A stretch of 64,000 nucleotides of DNA from Brevibacterium yomogidense. GTDB lineage: Bacteria > Actinomycetota > Actinomycetes > Actinomycetales > Brevibacteriaceae. The position numbers were made by a program, and so were the translations under genes. The stretch spans positions 496,001-560,000 of the forward strand of contig NZ_FWFF01000001.1 of NCBI RefSeq assembly GCF_900163715.1. The letters run 5' to 3'. The notes below the pieces were generated by a model. It was not told the DNA's origin. It saw only the letters and a program-made list of their open reading frames with translations, and searched no databases. Shown here piece by piece: positions 15,870-24,591 of the stretch. The stretch's first letter is position 1; each line of letters opens with the position of its first letter.

Positions 15870-16976
15870 ATGCGCATCGGTGAGGTGTCGCACAGATCCG
15901 GCGTGAGCGTGCGGATGCTGCGTCACTACGACGCCCTGGGTCTCGTGAGTCCCCAGGCGCGCACAGCGACCGGATACAGAGACTACGCGGAGAGGGACCT
16001 CCGGCGGATCCTCCACGTGGAGGCGCTGCGATCGCTCGGCATGGGGCTCGCAGACGTCGCCGAGGTACTCGAGGACGCTGATCCCCACGATCCGTCCGCG
16101 GTCCTCGACGAGCTCATCGAGCGCACCCGCTCTCGCATCGCTGCGGAGCAGGAGCTGCTGGGACGGCTCGAGCACACCCGATCCCGTGCGCCTGAGAGGT
16201 GGGTGGACGTCCTGCGCACGGTCGCCCTCCTGCGCGCGGTCCGGTCGGACGATCCGCGGGAACGACAGCAGGCTGCCCTCAGCCCGGACAGCACCCTGCC
16301 CGCCTCTGCCCTCGTCGAGGCCGCCCTCGCCGAGGACGAGACGAACACCGCCGGCGCGGTCCGCTGGGCTCTGGCGCGCGCGGCAGCGTACGACGACGCA
16401 CCGCTGGCACTCCTTGAGGAGGCGCTCGGATCCGCGTCGGTGCAGGAGCGCCGCCGAGCCGTCGGCCTCCTGGCGGACCTGCCTGCTCTGGCGGACCGGC
16501 CTGGTCGTGACGCCATGACCCTCCTCGTGCGGGCACTCGTCGACACCGACGCCGAGGTCCGGTCCCGGGCGGCACGTGCGCTCGCCTCCCGGATCGGGGG
16601 CAGCACTGACGGGGCCCGAGTCGGCTCGGATCGCGCCGAGGCGGCAGTCGTCCTCCGCGACGAACTCGTGCGGATGATCGTCGACGGCGACCACGACGTC
16701 GAGGCGGCGGAAGGGCTGGCCGGTCTCGTGGCAGCGGGTGCGGCCACGACCTCGGCGGTGGTCGACGTGCTGTCCCAGCACATGCGCGACGGGGACACCT
16801 CGTCGGCCGGACGGCAGCGAGCGGTCCAGGCACTGGGCGAACTGCGGGGGCCTCGCGTGCGGGAGGCACTCAGCGCACTCACCGACGATGCGGACCCGGT
16901 CGTCGCCCGCATCGCCGCGTATGTGGCGGGCCGCTTGCCGCCGGACGGCTCTGAGTTCGCTCCCCGGTGCCGGTAG
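15870..16976 (+). CDS. MerR-family regulator fused to HEAT repeats
   Basis: 368 residues from the ATG at 15870, preceded by GGAGGAG. Residues 1-70 are a standard MerR winged helix (MRIGEVSHRSGVSVRMLRHY, then DALGLVSPQAR and a DLRRILHVEALRSLGMGLADV helix). A dimerisation helix follows at ~75-110. The remaining ~250 residues are alpha-helical HEAT-like repeats (VQERRRAVGLLADLPAL, DAEVRSRAARALASRIG, DPVVARIAAYVAGRLPP). They stand where other MerR proteins have a metal site or a small-molecule pocket. It probably controls the HEAT gene upstream through the operator at 14953. Its stop lies 62 bp before the pcnA start. Confidence 0.82.
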   Translation: MRIGEVSHRSGVSVRMLRHYDALGLVSPQARTATGYRDYAERDLRRILHVEALRSLGMGLADVAEVLEDADPHDPSAVLDELIERTRSRIAAEQELLGRLEHTRSRAPERWVDVLRTVALLRAVRSDDPRERQQAALSPDSTLPASALVEAALAEDETNTAGAVRWALARAAAYDDAPLALLEEALGSASVQERRRAVGLLADLPALADRPGRDAMTLLVRALVDTDAEVRSRAARALASRIGGSTDGARVGSDRAEAAVVLRDELVRMIVDGDHDVEAAEGLAGLVAAGAATTSAVVDVLSQHMRDGDTSSAGRQRAVQALGELRGPRVREALSALTDDADPVVARIAAYVAGRLPPDGSEFAPRCR

Positions 16977-17038
16977 GCTTGTGCGCGCTCCGGGCCCCGC
17001 AGGGCCACGGACGACGGCACCGATCAGGAGGAGACTGC

Positions 17039-18502
17039 GTGGACGCAGCACAGGCGCACGCGAGGATGCTCGAGGCACTCGACGGACTCGCCCACGTCCT
17101 CGACCCGCTGGCGGAGAGGTTCGCAGCGCGCGGCTATGAGCTCGCGCTGGTGGGCGGCTCTGTCCGCGACGCGCTGCTGGGCCGCGACATGCCCGATCTG
17201 GACTTCACGACGGACGCCCGCCCCGACGACATCCTGGCCGTCATCAAGGGATGGGCCGACGCCCACTGGGACATCGGCAAGCGGTTCGGCACGATCGGCC
17301 TGCGCAAGGGCGACCGTCTCATCGAGATCACCACATACCGGGCGGAGCAGTACGACGCGGACTCGCGGAAGCCCGTCGTGGCGTTCGGCGACACCCTGGA
17401 CGACGACCTCGTGCGCCGCGACTTCACGATCGGCTCGATGGCGGTCCGCCTCCCCGGCCGCGTGTTCGTCGACCCGCACGGCGGCCTCACGGACCTCGCC
17501 GCCGGCGTCATCCGCACGCCCGGCACACCGGAGGACTCCTTCTCCGACGACCCGCTGCGCATGATGCGCGGCGCCCGCTTCTCCTCGCAGCTGGACTTCG
17601 CCGTCGCCCCCGAGGTCCGCGAGGCGATGACCCGCATGAGCGAGCGCATCGACATCATCTCCGCGGAGCGCGTCCGCGATGAACTCACCAAGCTGATGAC
17701 GGGACTGCGGCCGCGGGCGGGAATCGAGCTGCTCGTGGACACGGGCATCGGCGATCACGTGCTCCCCGAATTCGCCGCACTGCGCGATCAGCAGGACGAG
17801 CACAACCGCCACAAGGACGTGTACGAGCACTCGCTGACCGTCCTCGACCAGACCGTCGGGCTGGAATCCGCATACGCGGTGGACGATCCGGACGACCAGG
17901 ACGACCCGTCCGCGTTCACGTCCCCGGACTTCATCGTGCGCTTCGCCGCACTCATGCACGACGTGGGGAAGCCCAGGACACGGCGGTTCGACGAGGACGG
18001 CGGTGTGACGTTCCACCACCACGACATCGTCGGCGCCAAGCTCACCTCCAAGCGGATGAAGGCGCTCACCTTCGACAAGGACACGACGAAGAAGGTCGCG
18101 AAGCTCGTGGAGCTGCACCTGCGGTTCTACGGCTACGGCGACGCCGGCTGGTCCGACTCCGCGGTGCGCCGCTATGTGACGGACGCCGGCGACCAGCTGC
18201 GGCGCCTCCACATCCTCACCCGGTCGGACGTGACGACGCGCAACAGGCGCAAGGCGCAGCGCCTGGCGCGGAACTACGACGACCTCGAACGGCGGATCGC
18301 GGCACTGGCGGAGAAGGAGAAGCTCGACTCCATCCGCCCGGAGCTCGACGGGAAGCAGATCATGGAGATCCTGGGGATCCCGCCCAGTCCGCTCGTCGGA
18401 GCCGCCTACCGCCACATGCTCGAGATCCGCATGGAGGACGGCATCGTCGGACCCGACGAGGCGGAGCGCCGACTGCGCGAATGGTTCGCGGAACAGGGTT
18501 GA
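17039..18502 (+). CDS. pcnA: CCA-adding tRNA nucleotidyltransferase
   Basis: 487 residues from a GTG at 17039 with AGGAGG seven bases upstream. The class II nucleotidyltransferase signature VGGSVRDALLG (38-48) with the catalytic DLDFTTD (53-59) is intact. The RRDFTIGSMA motif follows, and then an HD phosphohydrolase domain (LMHDVGKP ... FHHHDIVGAKL). It adds or repairs the 3' CCA of tRNAs. It corresponds to mycobacterial Rv3907c, which is likewise next to the Nudix gene but on the opposite strand. Here the HEAT/MerR pair is inserted between them. Confidence 0.95.
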   Translation: MDAAQAHARMLEALDGLAHVLDPLAERFAARGYELALVGGSVRDALLGRDMPDLDFTTDARPDDILAVIKGWADAHWDIGKRFGTIGLRKGDRLIEITTYRAEQYDADSRKPVVAFGDTLDDDLVRRDFTIGSMAVRLPGRVFVDPHGGLTDLAAGVIRTPGTPEDSFSDDPLRMMRGARFSSQLDFAVAPEVREAMTRMSERIDIISAERVRDELTKLMTGLRPRAGIELLVDTGIGDHVLPEFAALRDQQDEHNRHKDVYEHSLTVLDQTVGLESAYAVDDPDDQDDPSAFTSPDFIVRFAALMHDVGKPRTRRFDEDGGVTFHHHDIVGAKLTSKRMKALTFDKDTTKKVAKLVELHLRFYGYGDAGWSDSAVRRYVTDAGDQLRRLHILTRSDVTTRNRRKAQRLARNYDDLERRIAALAEKEKLDSIRPELDGKQIMEILGIPPSPLVGAAYRHMLEIRMEDGIVGPDEAERRLREWFAEQG

Positions 18503-18625
18503 TCCCACCGCCGCCATGGACTGAACAGGCCTCCGACCTGGCCTGACGCCGTGACTGATACATTTGCCGCAGACGTCGTGCGTGTGCATCCCCACGCGGC
18601 TGCCGAAGGATTCGAAGGAGAACTC

Positions 18626-20500
18626 ATGGCCACAGTCCAGTCCGCTGACAACGGTGCACCGCAGGCAGGATCGGCCGGAACCGTCACAGAGCAGTTCCGT
18701 GCGGTCCGCGACACCCTTCTCACCCACCGACTGGACATCGAGGCGGCCCGTGCCGACTTCGCGTGGCCGGAGTTCGAGCACTTCAACTTCGCCTCGGATT
18801 GGTTCGACCCCCTGGCGGAGGGGAACGTCGAGCCCGCCCTCTGGATCATCGAGGGCGACGGCAGTGAGCAGACCTGGTCCTTCGACCAGCTGCGCCGTCG
18901 CTCGAACCAGGTCGCGAATCTGCTCAAGCGCGCCGGTGTGCGACGCGGCAGCCGCGTCATGGTGATGCTCGGCAACCGGGTGGAGCTGTGGGAGACGATG
19001 CTCGCCGGCATCCGCCTGGGGGCCGTGCTGCTGCCCACCACCGTGCAGCTGGGCCCCAAGGATCTGGAGGACCGCGCGGTGCGCGGCGAAGCGGACTTCG
19101 TCGTCGCTGCGGTCGACGACGCCGCGAAGTTCGACGACGTGGACCGTGAGGTCGTGCGCGTCGTCATCGATGTGCCGGCCTCCTCCGCAGCCGCGGGTGA
19201 GGGGTCCGTGTCCTACGCGGACTCCGCAGCCGAATCCGACGAGTTCGAGGCCGACGGGCTGACCCGGGCGGACGAGCTCCTCCTGCTCTACTTCACCTCC
19301 GGCACGACGTCGAAGGCGAAGATGGTCGCCCACACCCACACCTCCTACCCCGTGGGCCACCTGTCGTCGATGTACTGGATGGGTCTGGAGCCCGGCGACC
19401 GCCACCTCAACATCGCGTCCCCCGGATGGGCGAAGCACGCGTGGTCGAACTTCTTCACCCCGTGGATCGCCGGTGCGTGCGTCGTCATCGTGAACTACGC
19501 GCGGTTCGACGCGGCAGAGCTCATGGACGTCATGGATCGTGTGGGCGTCACGAGCTTCTGCGCGCCGCCCACGGTGTGGCGCATGCTGATCCAGGCCGAC
19601 CTCAGCACGCTGAAGACCCCGCCGCAGAAGGCGCTGGGGGCCGGTGAGCCGCTCAACCCGGAGGTCATCGCGATCGTCGAGCGCGCATGGGGCGTGTCGA
19701 TCCGCGACGGATTCGGACAGACGGAGACGACCCTGCAGATCGGCAATCCCCCCGGCCACGCGATGAAGCCCGGGGCGATGGGTGTCGCCATGCCCGGCTA
19801 CGACCCCGTCCTCATCGACCCTGCGACGGGCGAGGAGACGGCGGAGGGCGAGATCTGCCTGCGCATCGACCCGCGTCCCCTGGGCCTGACGATCGGCTAC
19901 TGGGGCGACGAGGCGAGGACTGCGGAGGCGTTCATCGACGGCGTCTACCACACGGGTGACGTGGCGACGAAGGACGAGGACGGCGTCTACACGTACGTGG
20001 GGCGCGCAGACGACGTGTTCAAGGCCAGCGATTACCGCCTGTCCCCGTTCGAGCTCGAGAGCGTGCTCATCGAGCACGAAGCCGTCGCCGAGGCCGCGGT
20101 GGTGCCGTCGCCGGATCCGCTGCGCCTCGCGGTGCCGAAGGCCTACGTCGTGCTGCGCGGCGGGTTCGAGCCCACCGCGGAGACCGCCGAGGACATCCTC
20201 CGCTTCTGCAGGGAGAACCTCGCCCCGTACAAGCGGATCAGGCGCATCGAGTTCGCCGACCTCCCGAAGACGATCTCTGGGAAGATCCGCCGCGTCGAGC
20301 TGCGTGCCCGCGAGCGGGAGCTCCACGGAGACTCCGGAAGCGTTCCCTCCGCCGGTGCGGTGGTCGGATCCGGTGGGGCCGGATCGGCGGGAAGCGCGGG
20401 CGGACAGGGTGCCTCGGCGTCCGACAGCGGGGCTTCCGGGAGTGCGGAATCGGCGGTCCGGGAATGGGCTGACACGGACTTTCCGTCGCTCAAGGGGTGA
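18626..20500 (+). CDS. AMP-forming acyl-CoA synthetase (acetyl/medium-chain type)
   Basis: 624 residues from the ATG at 18626, preceded by GAAGGAG. The AMP-binding signature is YFTSGTTSKAKMVAHTH. The A5 motif is DGFGQTETT, the A7/A8 motifs are YHTGDVATKDEDGVYTYVGRADDVFKASDYR, and the catalytic lysine motif is LPKTISGKIRR. It activates a carboxylic acid to the acyl-AMP and then the CoA thioester. The substrate is not clear; it resembles the medium-chain/benzoate-type synthetases. The last ~85 residues form an odd Gly/Ser/Ala-rich tail (from about GDSGSVPSAGAVV) that is not part of the fold. Confidence 0.88.
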   Translation: MATVQSADNGAPQAGSAGTVTEQFRAVRDTLLTHRLDIEAARADFAWPEFEHFNFASDWFDPLAEGNVEPALWIIEGDGSEQTWSFDQLRRRSNQVANLLKRAGVRRGSRVMVMLGNRVELWETMLAGIRLGAVLLPTTVQLGPKDLEDRAVRGEADFVVAAVDDAAKFDDVDREVVRVVIDVPASSAAAGEGSVSYADSAAESDEFEADGLTRADELLLLYFTSGTTSKAKMVAHTHTSYPVGHLSSMYWMGLEPGDRHLNIASPGWAKHAWSNFFTPWIAGACVVIVNYARFDAAELMDVMDRVGVTSFCAPPTVWRMLIQADLSTLKTPPQKALGAGEPLNPEVIAIVERAWGVSIRDGFGQTETTLQIGNPPGHAMKPGAMGVAMPGYDPVLIDPATGEETAEGEICLRIDPRPLGLTIGYWGDEARTAEAFIDGVYHTGDVATKDEDGVYTYVGRADDVFKASDYRLSPFELESVLIEHEAVAEAAVVPSPDPLRLAVPKAYVVLRGGFEPTAETAEDILRFCRENLAPYKRIRRIEFADLPKTISGKIRRVELRARERELHGDSGSVPSAGAVVGSGGAGSAGSAGGQGASASDSGASGSAESAVREWADTDFPSLKG

Positions 20501-20703
20501 AGCGCATCACGAGTTGATGTGATTCGGGCAGGTCGAGACGCATTCTGAACGCCAGGTGCGCGTTCAGGTGCTTACCATGAATGCGTGCTTGAATCGACGG
20601 GTTGTCAGCACGGTGAGCGTGCACTCGACTGCCGGGTCTCTCCCGCTGCAGCGATGTTCTGCTGTGTGATGACCCGTCCCACACTTCGACTGCGGAGGAC
20701 TCC

Positions 20704-23115
20704 GTGACCCCACCCGAAACTCCTAGGCATGCCGGCTCGCAGGGCCGCCATCACAGCGGCTCGCCCGTTGCGAAGGCAGGTGCGAAGGCGAGTGCCGGCG
20801 CCGCCGCGACTGCGAGCGGGGCCAAGGGCGCGTCCTCACGGTTCTCCCGCTGGGTCGGCTACCCCCGCCCCGGACGGACCGGATGGCGCCGGTGGATCCC
20901 CGCACTCCGCCATTGGGCTGTCGCGCTGCTGCTCTTCGTCGCGCTGGGGCTGGGTGCCTTCGGCATCGGCTATGCGGTGACGGACATCCCGGAGCCCAAC
21001 GTGGAGGCCGCGGGTCAGACCTCGACCGTCTACTACCAGGACGGTGAGACGGAAGTGGGGTCGTTCTCCGCGGAGGACCGGACCAACGTGTCGATCGACG
21101 AGATCTCTCCCGCCATGCGGCAGGCGGCGATCGCGGCGGAGGACCAGTCGTTCTATGAGAACCGCGGGATCTCGTTCCGCGGTCTGACCCGTGCTGTCTG
21201 GGGTGTCGTGACGGACGACTACGCGGGCGGTGGATCCACCATCACGCAGCAGTACGTCAAGAACTTCTACCTCACCAATGAGCGCTCCATCGACCGCAAG
21301 GTCAAGGAGATGTTCATCTCGCTGAAGATCGATCAGGAGCTCTCCAAGGACGAGGTCCTGGCGAACTACCTCAACACGATCTACCTGGGCCGCCAGAGCT
21401 ACGGCATCGAGGTGGCTGCGAACAACTACTTCGACAAGCCGGCGAGTGAGCTCGACGTGGCGGAGAGTGCCCTGTTGGCGGCGATGATCCAGCGCCCCGG
21501 CGCGGCCGATCCCGCGGAAGAACCGGAGCAGTACGAAGACCGCTTCCGGTACGTGCTCGACGGAATGGTGAAGCTGGACTACCTCACCGAGGAGGAAGCT
21601 GCTGCGACGGAGATGCCGGACGTCGGAGAGAACCCGAAGGACAATCAGTACAAGGGCCAGAACGGCTACCTGCTGTCGACCGTCATGAACGAGCTGAAGT
21701 CCGTGGGCTACACAGAGGACGAGCTCAACCGCGGCGGCTATGACATCGTGTCGACCTTCGACGAAGGTGCGATGGATGCCGCGGTGGATGCGGTCGAGAA
21801 GCTGCCGGAGCTGAACGACGGCATGCACGTGGGCCTGTCGTCCGTCGATCCGGCGACGGGAGGCGTCGTCGCGATCTACGGCGGCGAGGACTATCTGGAG
21901 CGAGCGCAGAACACGGCCACCCAGGACACGGCGCAGGCGGGATCGACCTTCAAGGTCTTCACCCTCGTCGCGGGCCTGGAGAACGGGTTCCGCCTGACGG
22001 ACTACTTCTCCGGCACCAGCGGGACGACGTTCAACTACGACGGCACTCCCTGGACGGTCCGCAACTACGGCGGCTCCACCTATGGGTCCGTGAGCCTGCT
22101 GCGTGCCACCCAGTCGTCGATCAACACCGCGTACGCGCAGCTGAACATCGAAGTCGGTCCGGAGAAGACCATGGACGTCGCGCAGCGCGCGGGCTTCCCG
22201 GACGACACTGTCGGCCTGGAGCCCAACGCGGCGAACGTGCTGGGCACAGCGAGCCCGACGGTCACGCAGATGGCCGGTGCGTTCTCGACGTTCGCAGCGG
22301 AGGGCGTGCATCACCAGGTCCACTTCGTCGATTCGGTGACTGATCCCGAGGGAGAGGTCGTCCACGAAGCGGAGGCGAAGGGCGACCAGGCGATCGACCA
22401 GGCCGTCGCGGCTGAGACCTCCTACGCGCTGAGCAATGTGGTGACCGGAGGCTCCGGTTCGTATGCGAACAACCTCGGACGCCCGGCTGCGGGAAAGACC
22501 GGTACGTCGCAGAACGCGTATTCGGCATGGTTCGCCGGGTACACCCCGAATCTGTCGACCGCCGTGTCGATCTTCCGTGAGGACGGGAACGGCAACCCGG
22601 TCGAGATCGGGCCGTACGGCGGTCGCGGTGAGATCACCGGAGGCTCCTTCCCGACGATGGTGTGGACCGATTACATGATCGGTGCGGTCGACGCGATGGA
22701 TCTGCCGGTCGAGCAGTTCCCCGAGCGCGGTGAGCTGCCGCAGGTCGAGAAGCCGGCCAACGACTCCGGTGTTCCCGACCAGGCACCCGCCCCGGCCCCG
22801 CAGCCGCAGCAGCCGCAGCAGCCGCAGAACCCGGGCGGCAACGGGGGCGGTGGCGACGGAGACTCCTCCGAGGAGGACTCCGGAGACGACGCTCGTGAAG
22901 AGGAGCCCGAAGAGCCTGAAGAGGACGAGGGCGACGAAGACGAAGGCGACGACAGCGGCGGTGGCATTCAGCCCCCCGGCGATGATGAGGGCAACGATGG
23001 TGACGACGGCGGCGGTGGTGACAACGGCGGCGGAGGCGGTGACGACGGCAATGAACCGCCACCTGAGGAGGAACCGGAACCCGAACCGGAACCCGAACCG
23101 GGTTCAACTAACTGA
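20704..23115 (+). CDS. ponA: Class A penicillin-binding protein (glycosyltransferase/transpeptidase)
   Basis: 803 residues. There is a cytoplasmic basic N-terminus, one membrane helix (~75-97, WAVALLLFVALGLGAFGIGY), then a GT51 domain and a transpeptidase domain. GT51 motifs are EDQSFYENRG (~146) and GGSTITQQYVKN. The transpeptidase has SxxK at STFK (Ser ~414), SxN at SIN (~471) and KTGTS (~598). The C-terminal ~125 residues are Pro/Gln-rich, then Gly and acidic, ending in PEPEPEPGSTN, likely a wall-spanning disordered tail. It polymerises and cross-links peptidoglycan. The place before the rpsF block matches mycobacterial ponA1. The start is a GTG at 20704. The 203-bp upstream gap holds a 7-bp inverted repeat (CTGAACG/CGTTCAG near 20545) and no gene. 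Confidence 0.94.
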   Translation: MTPPETPRHAGSQGRHHSGSPVAKAGAKASAGAAATASGAKGASSRFSRWVGYPRPGRTGWRRWIPALRHWAVALLLFVALGLGAFGIGYAVTDIPEPNVEAAGQTSTVYYQDGETEVGSFSAEDRTNVSIDEISPAMRQAAIAAEDQSFYENRGISFRGLTRAVWGVVTDDYAGGGSTITQQYVKNFYLTNERSIDRKVKEMFISLKIDQELSKDEVLANYLNTIYLGRQSYGIEVAANNYFDKPASELDVAESALLAAMIQRPGAADPAEEPEQYEDRFRYVLDGMVKLDYLTEEEAAATEMPDVGENPKDNQYKGQNGYLLSTVMNELKSVGYTEDELNRGGYDIVSTFDEGAMDAAVDAVEKLPELNDGMHVGLSSVDPATGGVVAIYGGEDYLERAQNTATQDTAQAGSTFKVFTLVAGLENGFRLTDYFSGTSGTTFNYDGTPWTVRNYGGSTYGSVSLLRATQSSINTAYAQLNIEVGPEKTMDVAQRAGFPDDTVGLEPNAANVLGTASPTVTQMAGAFSTFAAEGVHHQVHFVDSVTDPEGEVVHEAEAKGDQAIDQAVAAETSYALSNVVTGGSGSYANNLGRPAAGKTGTSQNAYSAWFAGYTPNLSTAVSIFREDGNGNPVEIGPYGGRGEITGGSFPTMVWTDYMIGAVDAMDLPVEQFPERGELPQVEKPANDSGVPDQAPAPAPQPQQPQQPQNPGGNGGGGDGDSSEEDSGDDAREEEPEEPEEDEGDEDEGDDSGGGIQPPGDDEGNDGDDGGGGDNGGGGGDDGNEPPPEEEPEPEPEPEPGSTN

Positions 23116-23131
23116 TCGCAGATAGTCACCT

Positions 23132-23164
23132 GAAGGTGGCCCCGCAGCACGCGGGGCCACCTTC
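23132..23164 (+). terminator. Terminator-like hairpin after ponA
   Basis: A perfect 13-bp stem (GAAGGTGGCCCCG at 23132-23144, complement at 23152-23164) with a 7-nt loop, 16 bp after the ponA stop. It has no T-run, as is common in high-GC actinobacteria. Confidence 0.7.
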
Positions 23165-23231
23165 GACGATTCACAGCCCCGTCCGCTAGCAGAACCGCCG
23201 AGAGCGCAACATCCGAGTGATTCCACGGCGC

Positions 23232-23266
23232 GGGTTCTAGGGGTGATCGCAACACCCCTAGAACCC
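23232..23266. repeat. Perfect 14-bp hairpin at the left end of the IS30 element
   Basis: GGGTTCTAGGGGTG (23232-23245) and its exact complement (23253-23266) flank a 7-nt loop, ATCGCAA. The hairpin overlaps the left terminal repeat and sits just before the transposase start. It could block outside transcription from reading into the transposase. Confidence 0.8.
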
Positions 23267-23279
23267 GGAGGTGTGCGCG

Positions 23280-24461
23280 ATGGCTGTCAATCGACCTGGG
23301 AAACTGCGATGGGCTGTGAAATACCCCGCAAGAGCCCAGCAAGCGTGGGATCTTTACCAGATGGGAACCACGCACAGCGAGATCAGCAAAGAAGTCGCTG
23401 CTCCACGTTCAGCCCTCCACGAGATGTTCCACACCGCAGGCGGCATCCGGCCCGCTCACCCGAAAGACCCGGATCGCTTCCTGTGCTTGGAAGAACGCTT
23501 CCGAATCAAGGAACTCCTGACCGAGAAGCACTCTCTACGGGCGATCGCGAGAATACTCGGCCGCAACGTCTCGACAATCTCCCGCGAGGTCAAACGAGGA
23601 AGCTATCGACCAGGCCGATCTTCCTATCGACCCACCCGAGCCCAGCGTGCGGTGTGGGAGAACCGCAGGCGTCCGAAACCGTTGAAGATCCCCTCCGACC
23701 CCGAGCTGCTGGCCCGAGTCCAGGCCGGTTTGGAGGAGAAGCTCTCACCTGAGCAGATCGTGGGACGATTGCGCCGTGATCATCCCGACGACCCGCGATT
23801 CCACGTGAGCCACGAAACGGTCTACAAAACGATCTACCTGCAGGCCAGGGGCGGGCTGAAGCGAGAATTGGCTGCCCTGACCCGCACCGGGCGCACGATC
23901 CGTCATCCGCACCGGAAGACCGGTGAGCGCCGCGGCAGGATCCGCGGGATGGTCTCAATCTGGGACCGACCTGATGAGGCTTTGGACCGATCGATTCCTG
24001 GCCATTGGGAAGGCGATCTGATCATCGGGAAGAACGGTCACTCCGCGATCGGCACGGTCGTGGAGCGCCACTCGAACTACCTTCTCCTGGTCCATCTGGA
24101 GCCGACGAAGAACCGCGTCGAGGCACTATCCGACGGGCTGGTGTCCAAGCTTGCAGAGTTGCCCGAGGCGCTCAAGCGCTCGTTGACCTGGGACCAGGGA
24201 ACAGAGATGTACGCTCATCAACGAATCGCGCAGATGGCCGGTATCGACATCTTCTTCGCGGATCCTCATTCGCCGTGGCAGCGAGCGACGAATGAGAACA
24301 CCAACGGTCTGTTGCGTCAGTACTTTCCCAAGGGCACTGATCTCAGCGTCCACAGCCAGATCGATCTCGACCACGTCGCCGATCAGATGAACCGCCGACC
24401 ACGTCGGCGTCTGGAATTCGCGACTCCCTACGAAGTACTCTCAGACCACCTGTTGCGATGA
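23280..24461 (+). CDS. IS30-family transposase
   Basis: 393 residues from the ATG at 23280; the in-frame GTG at 23271 is also possible. The N-terminal helix-turn-helix region includes TEKHSLRAIARILGRNVSTISREVKRG. The DDE catalytic core has GHWEGDLIIG (first Asp), WDQGTEM (second Asp) and NENTNGLLRQYFPKGTDL (Glu), the standard IS30 spacing. No frameshift or stop is seen, so the element looks active. Nothing in the flanks suggests passenger genes. Confidence 0.95.
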   Translation: MAVNRPGKLRWAVKYPARAQQAWDLYQMGTTHSEISKEVAAPRSALHEMFHTAGGIRPAHPKDPDRFLCLEERFRIKELLTEKHSLRAIARILGRNVSTISREVKRGSYRPGRSSYRPTRAQRAVWENRRRPKPLKIPSDPELLARVQAGLEEKLSPEQIVGRLRRDHPDDPRFHVSHETVYKTIYLQARGGLKRELAALTRTGRTIRHPHRKTGERRGRIRGMVSIWDRPDEALDRSIPGHWEGDLIIGKNGHSAIGTVVERHSNYLLLVHLEPTKNRVEALSDGLVSKLAELPEALKRSLTWDQGTEMYAHQRIAQMAGIDIFFADPHSPWQRATNENTNGLLRQYFPKGTDLSVHSQIDLDHVADQMNRRPRRRLEFATPYEVLSDHLLR

Positions 24462-24470
24462 CCCGTTGAA
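24451..24470. repeat. Right inverted repeat of the IS30 element
   Basis: Its complement matches the left repeat at 17 of 20 positions, with the nine-base block ATCGCAACA identical. It overlaps the last codons of the transposase. Confidence 0.85.
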
Positions 24471-24591
24471 ACCGCCGGCTCGAGGCGTCCAGGTGTTGCG
24501 CATTCGAATCGCCAGCCCAGTCCCTCTGGTTCCGTTCCCGTCGGACCCGTGCGCGCCCGGACCCGCCCCCGCGTCACTTAGGCTGACTCCT

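Larger units (their letters stand above)
23235..24470 (+). mobile_element. IS30-family insertion sequence, complete
   Basis: About 1.24 kb bounded by 20-bp inverted repeats that match at 17 of 20 positions: TTCTAGGGGTGATCGCAACA at 23235-23254, and the complement of TTCAACGGGTCATCGCAACA at 24451-24470. It encloses one intact transposase whose stop lies inside the right repeat. It is inserted between ponA and the membrane-protein gene that normally follows it. A target duplication is not obvious (IS30 elements make only 2-3 bp). Confidence 0.88.

Noticed and set aside
17024-20326. A 1100-codon open frame on the minus strand opposite pcnA and the acyl-CoA synthetase
   Set aside because: Both plus-strand genes are certain. 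The antisense frame is the usual high-GC artefact, with His/Arg/Val-rich low-information sequence.
23806-23820. CCACGTGAGCCACGAAAC in the transposase gene as a parS site
   Set aside because: It resembles the parS half-site only in the central hexamer and is coding sequence of the IS30 transposase.
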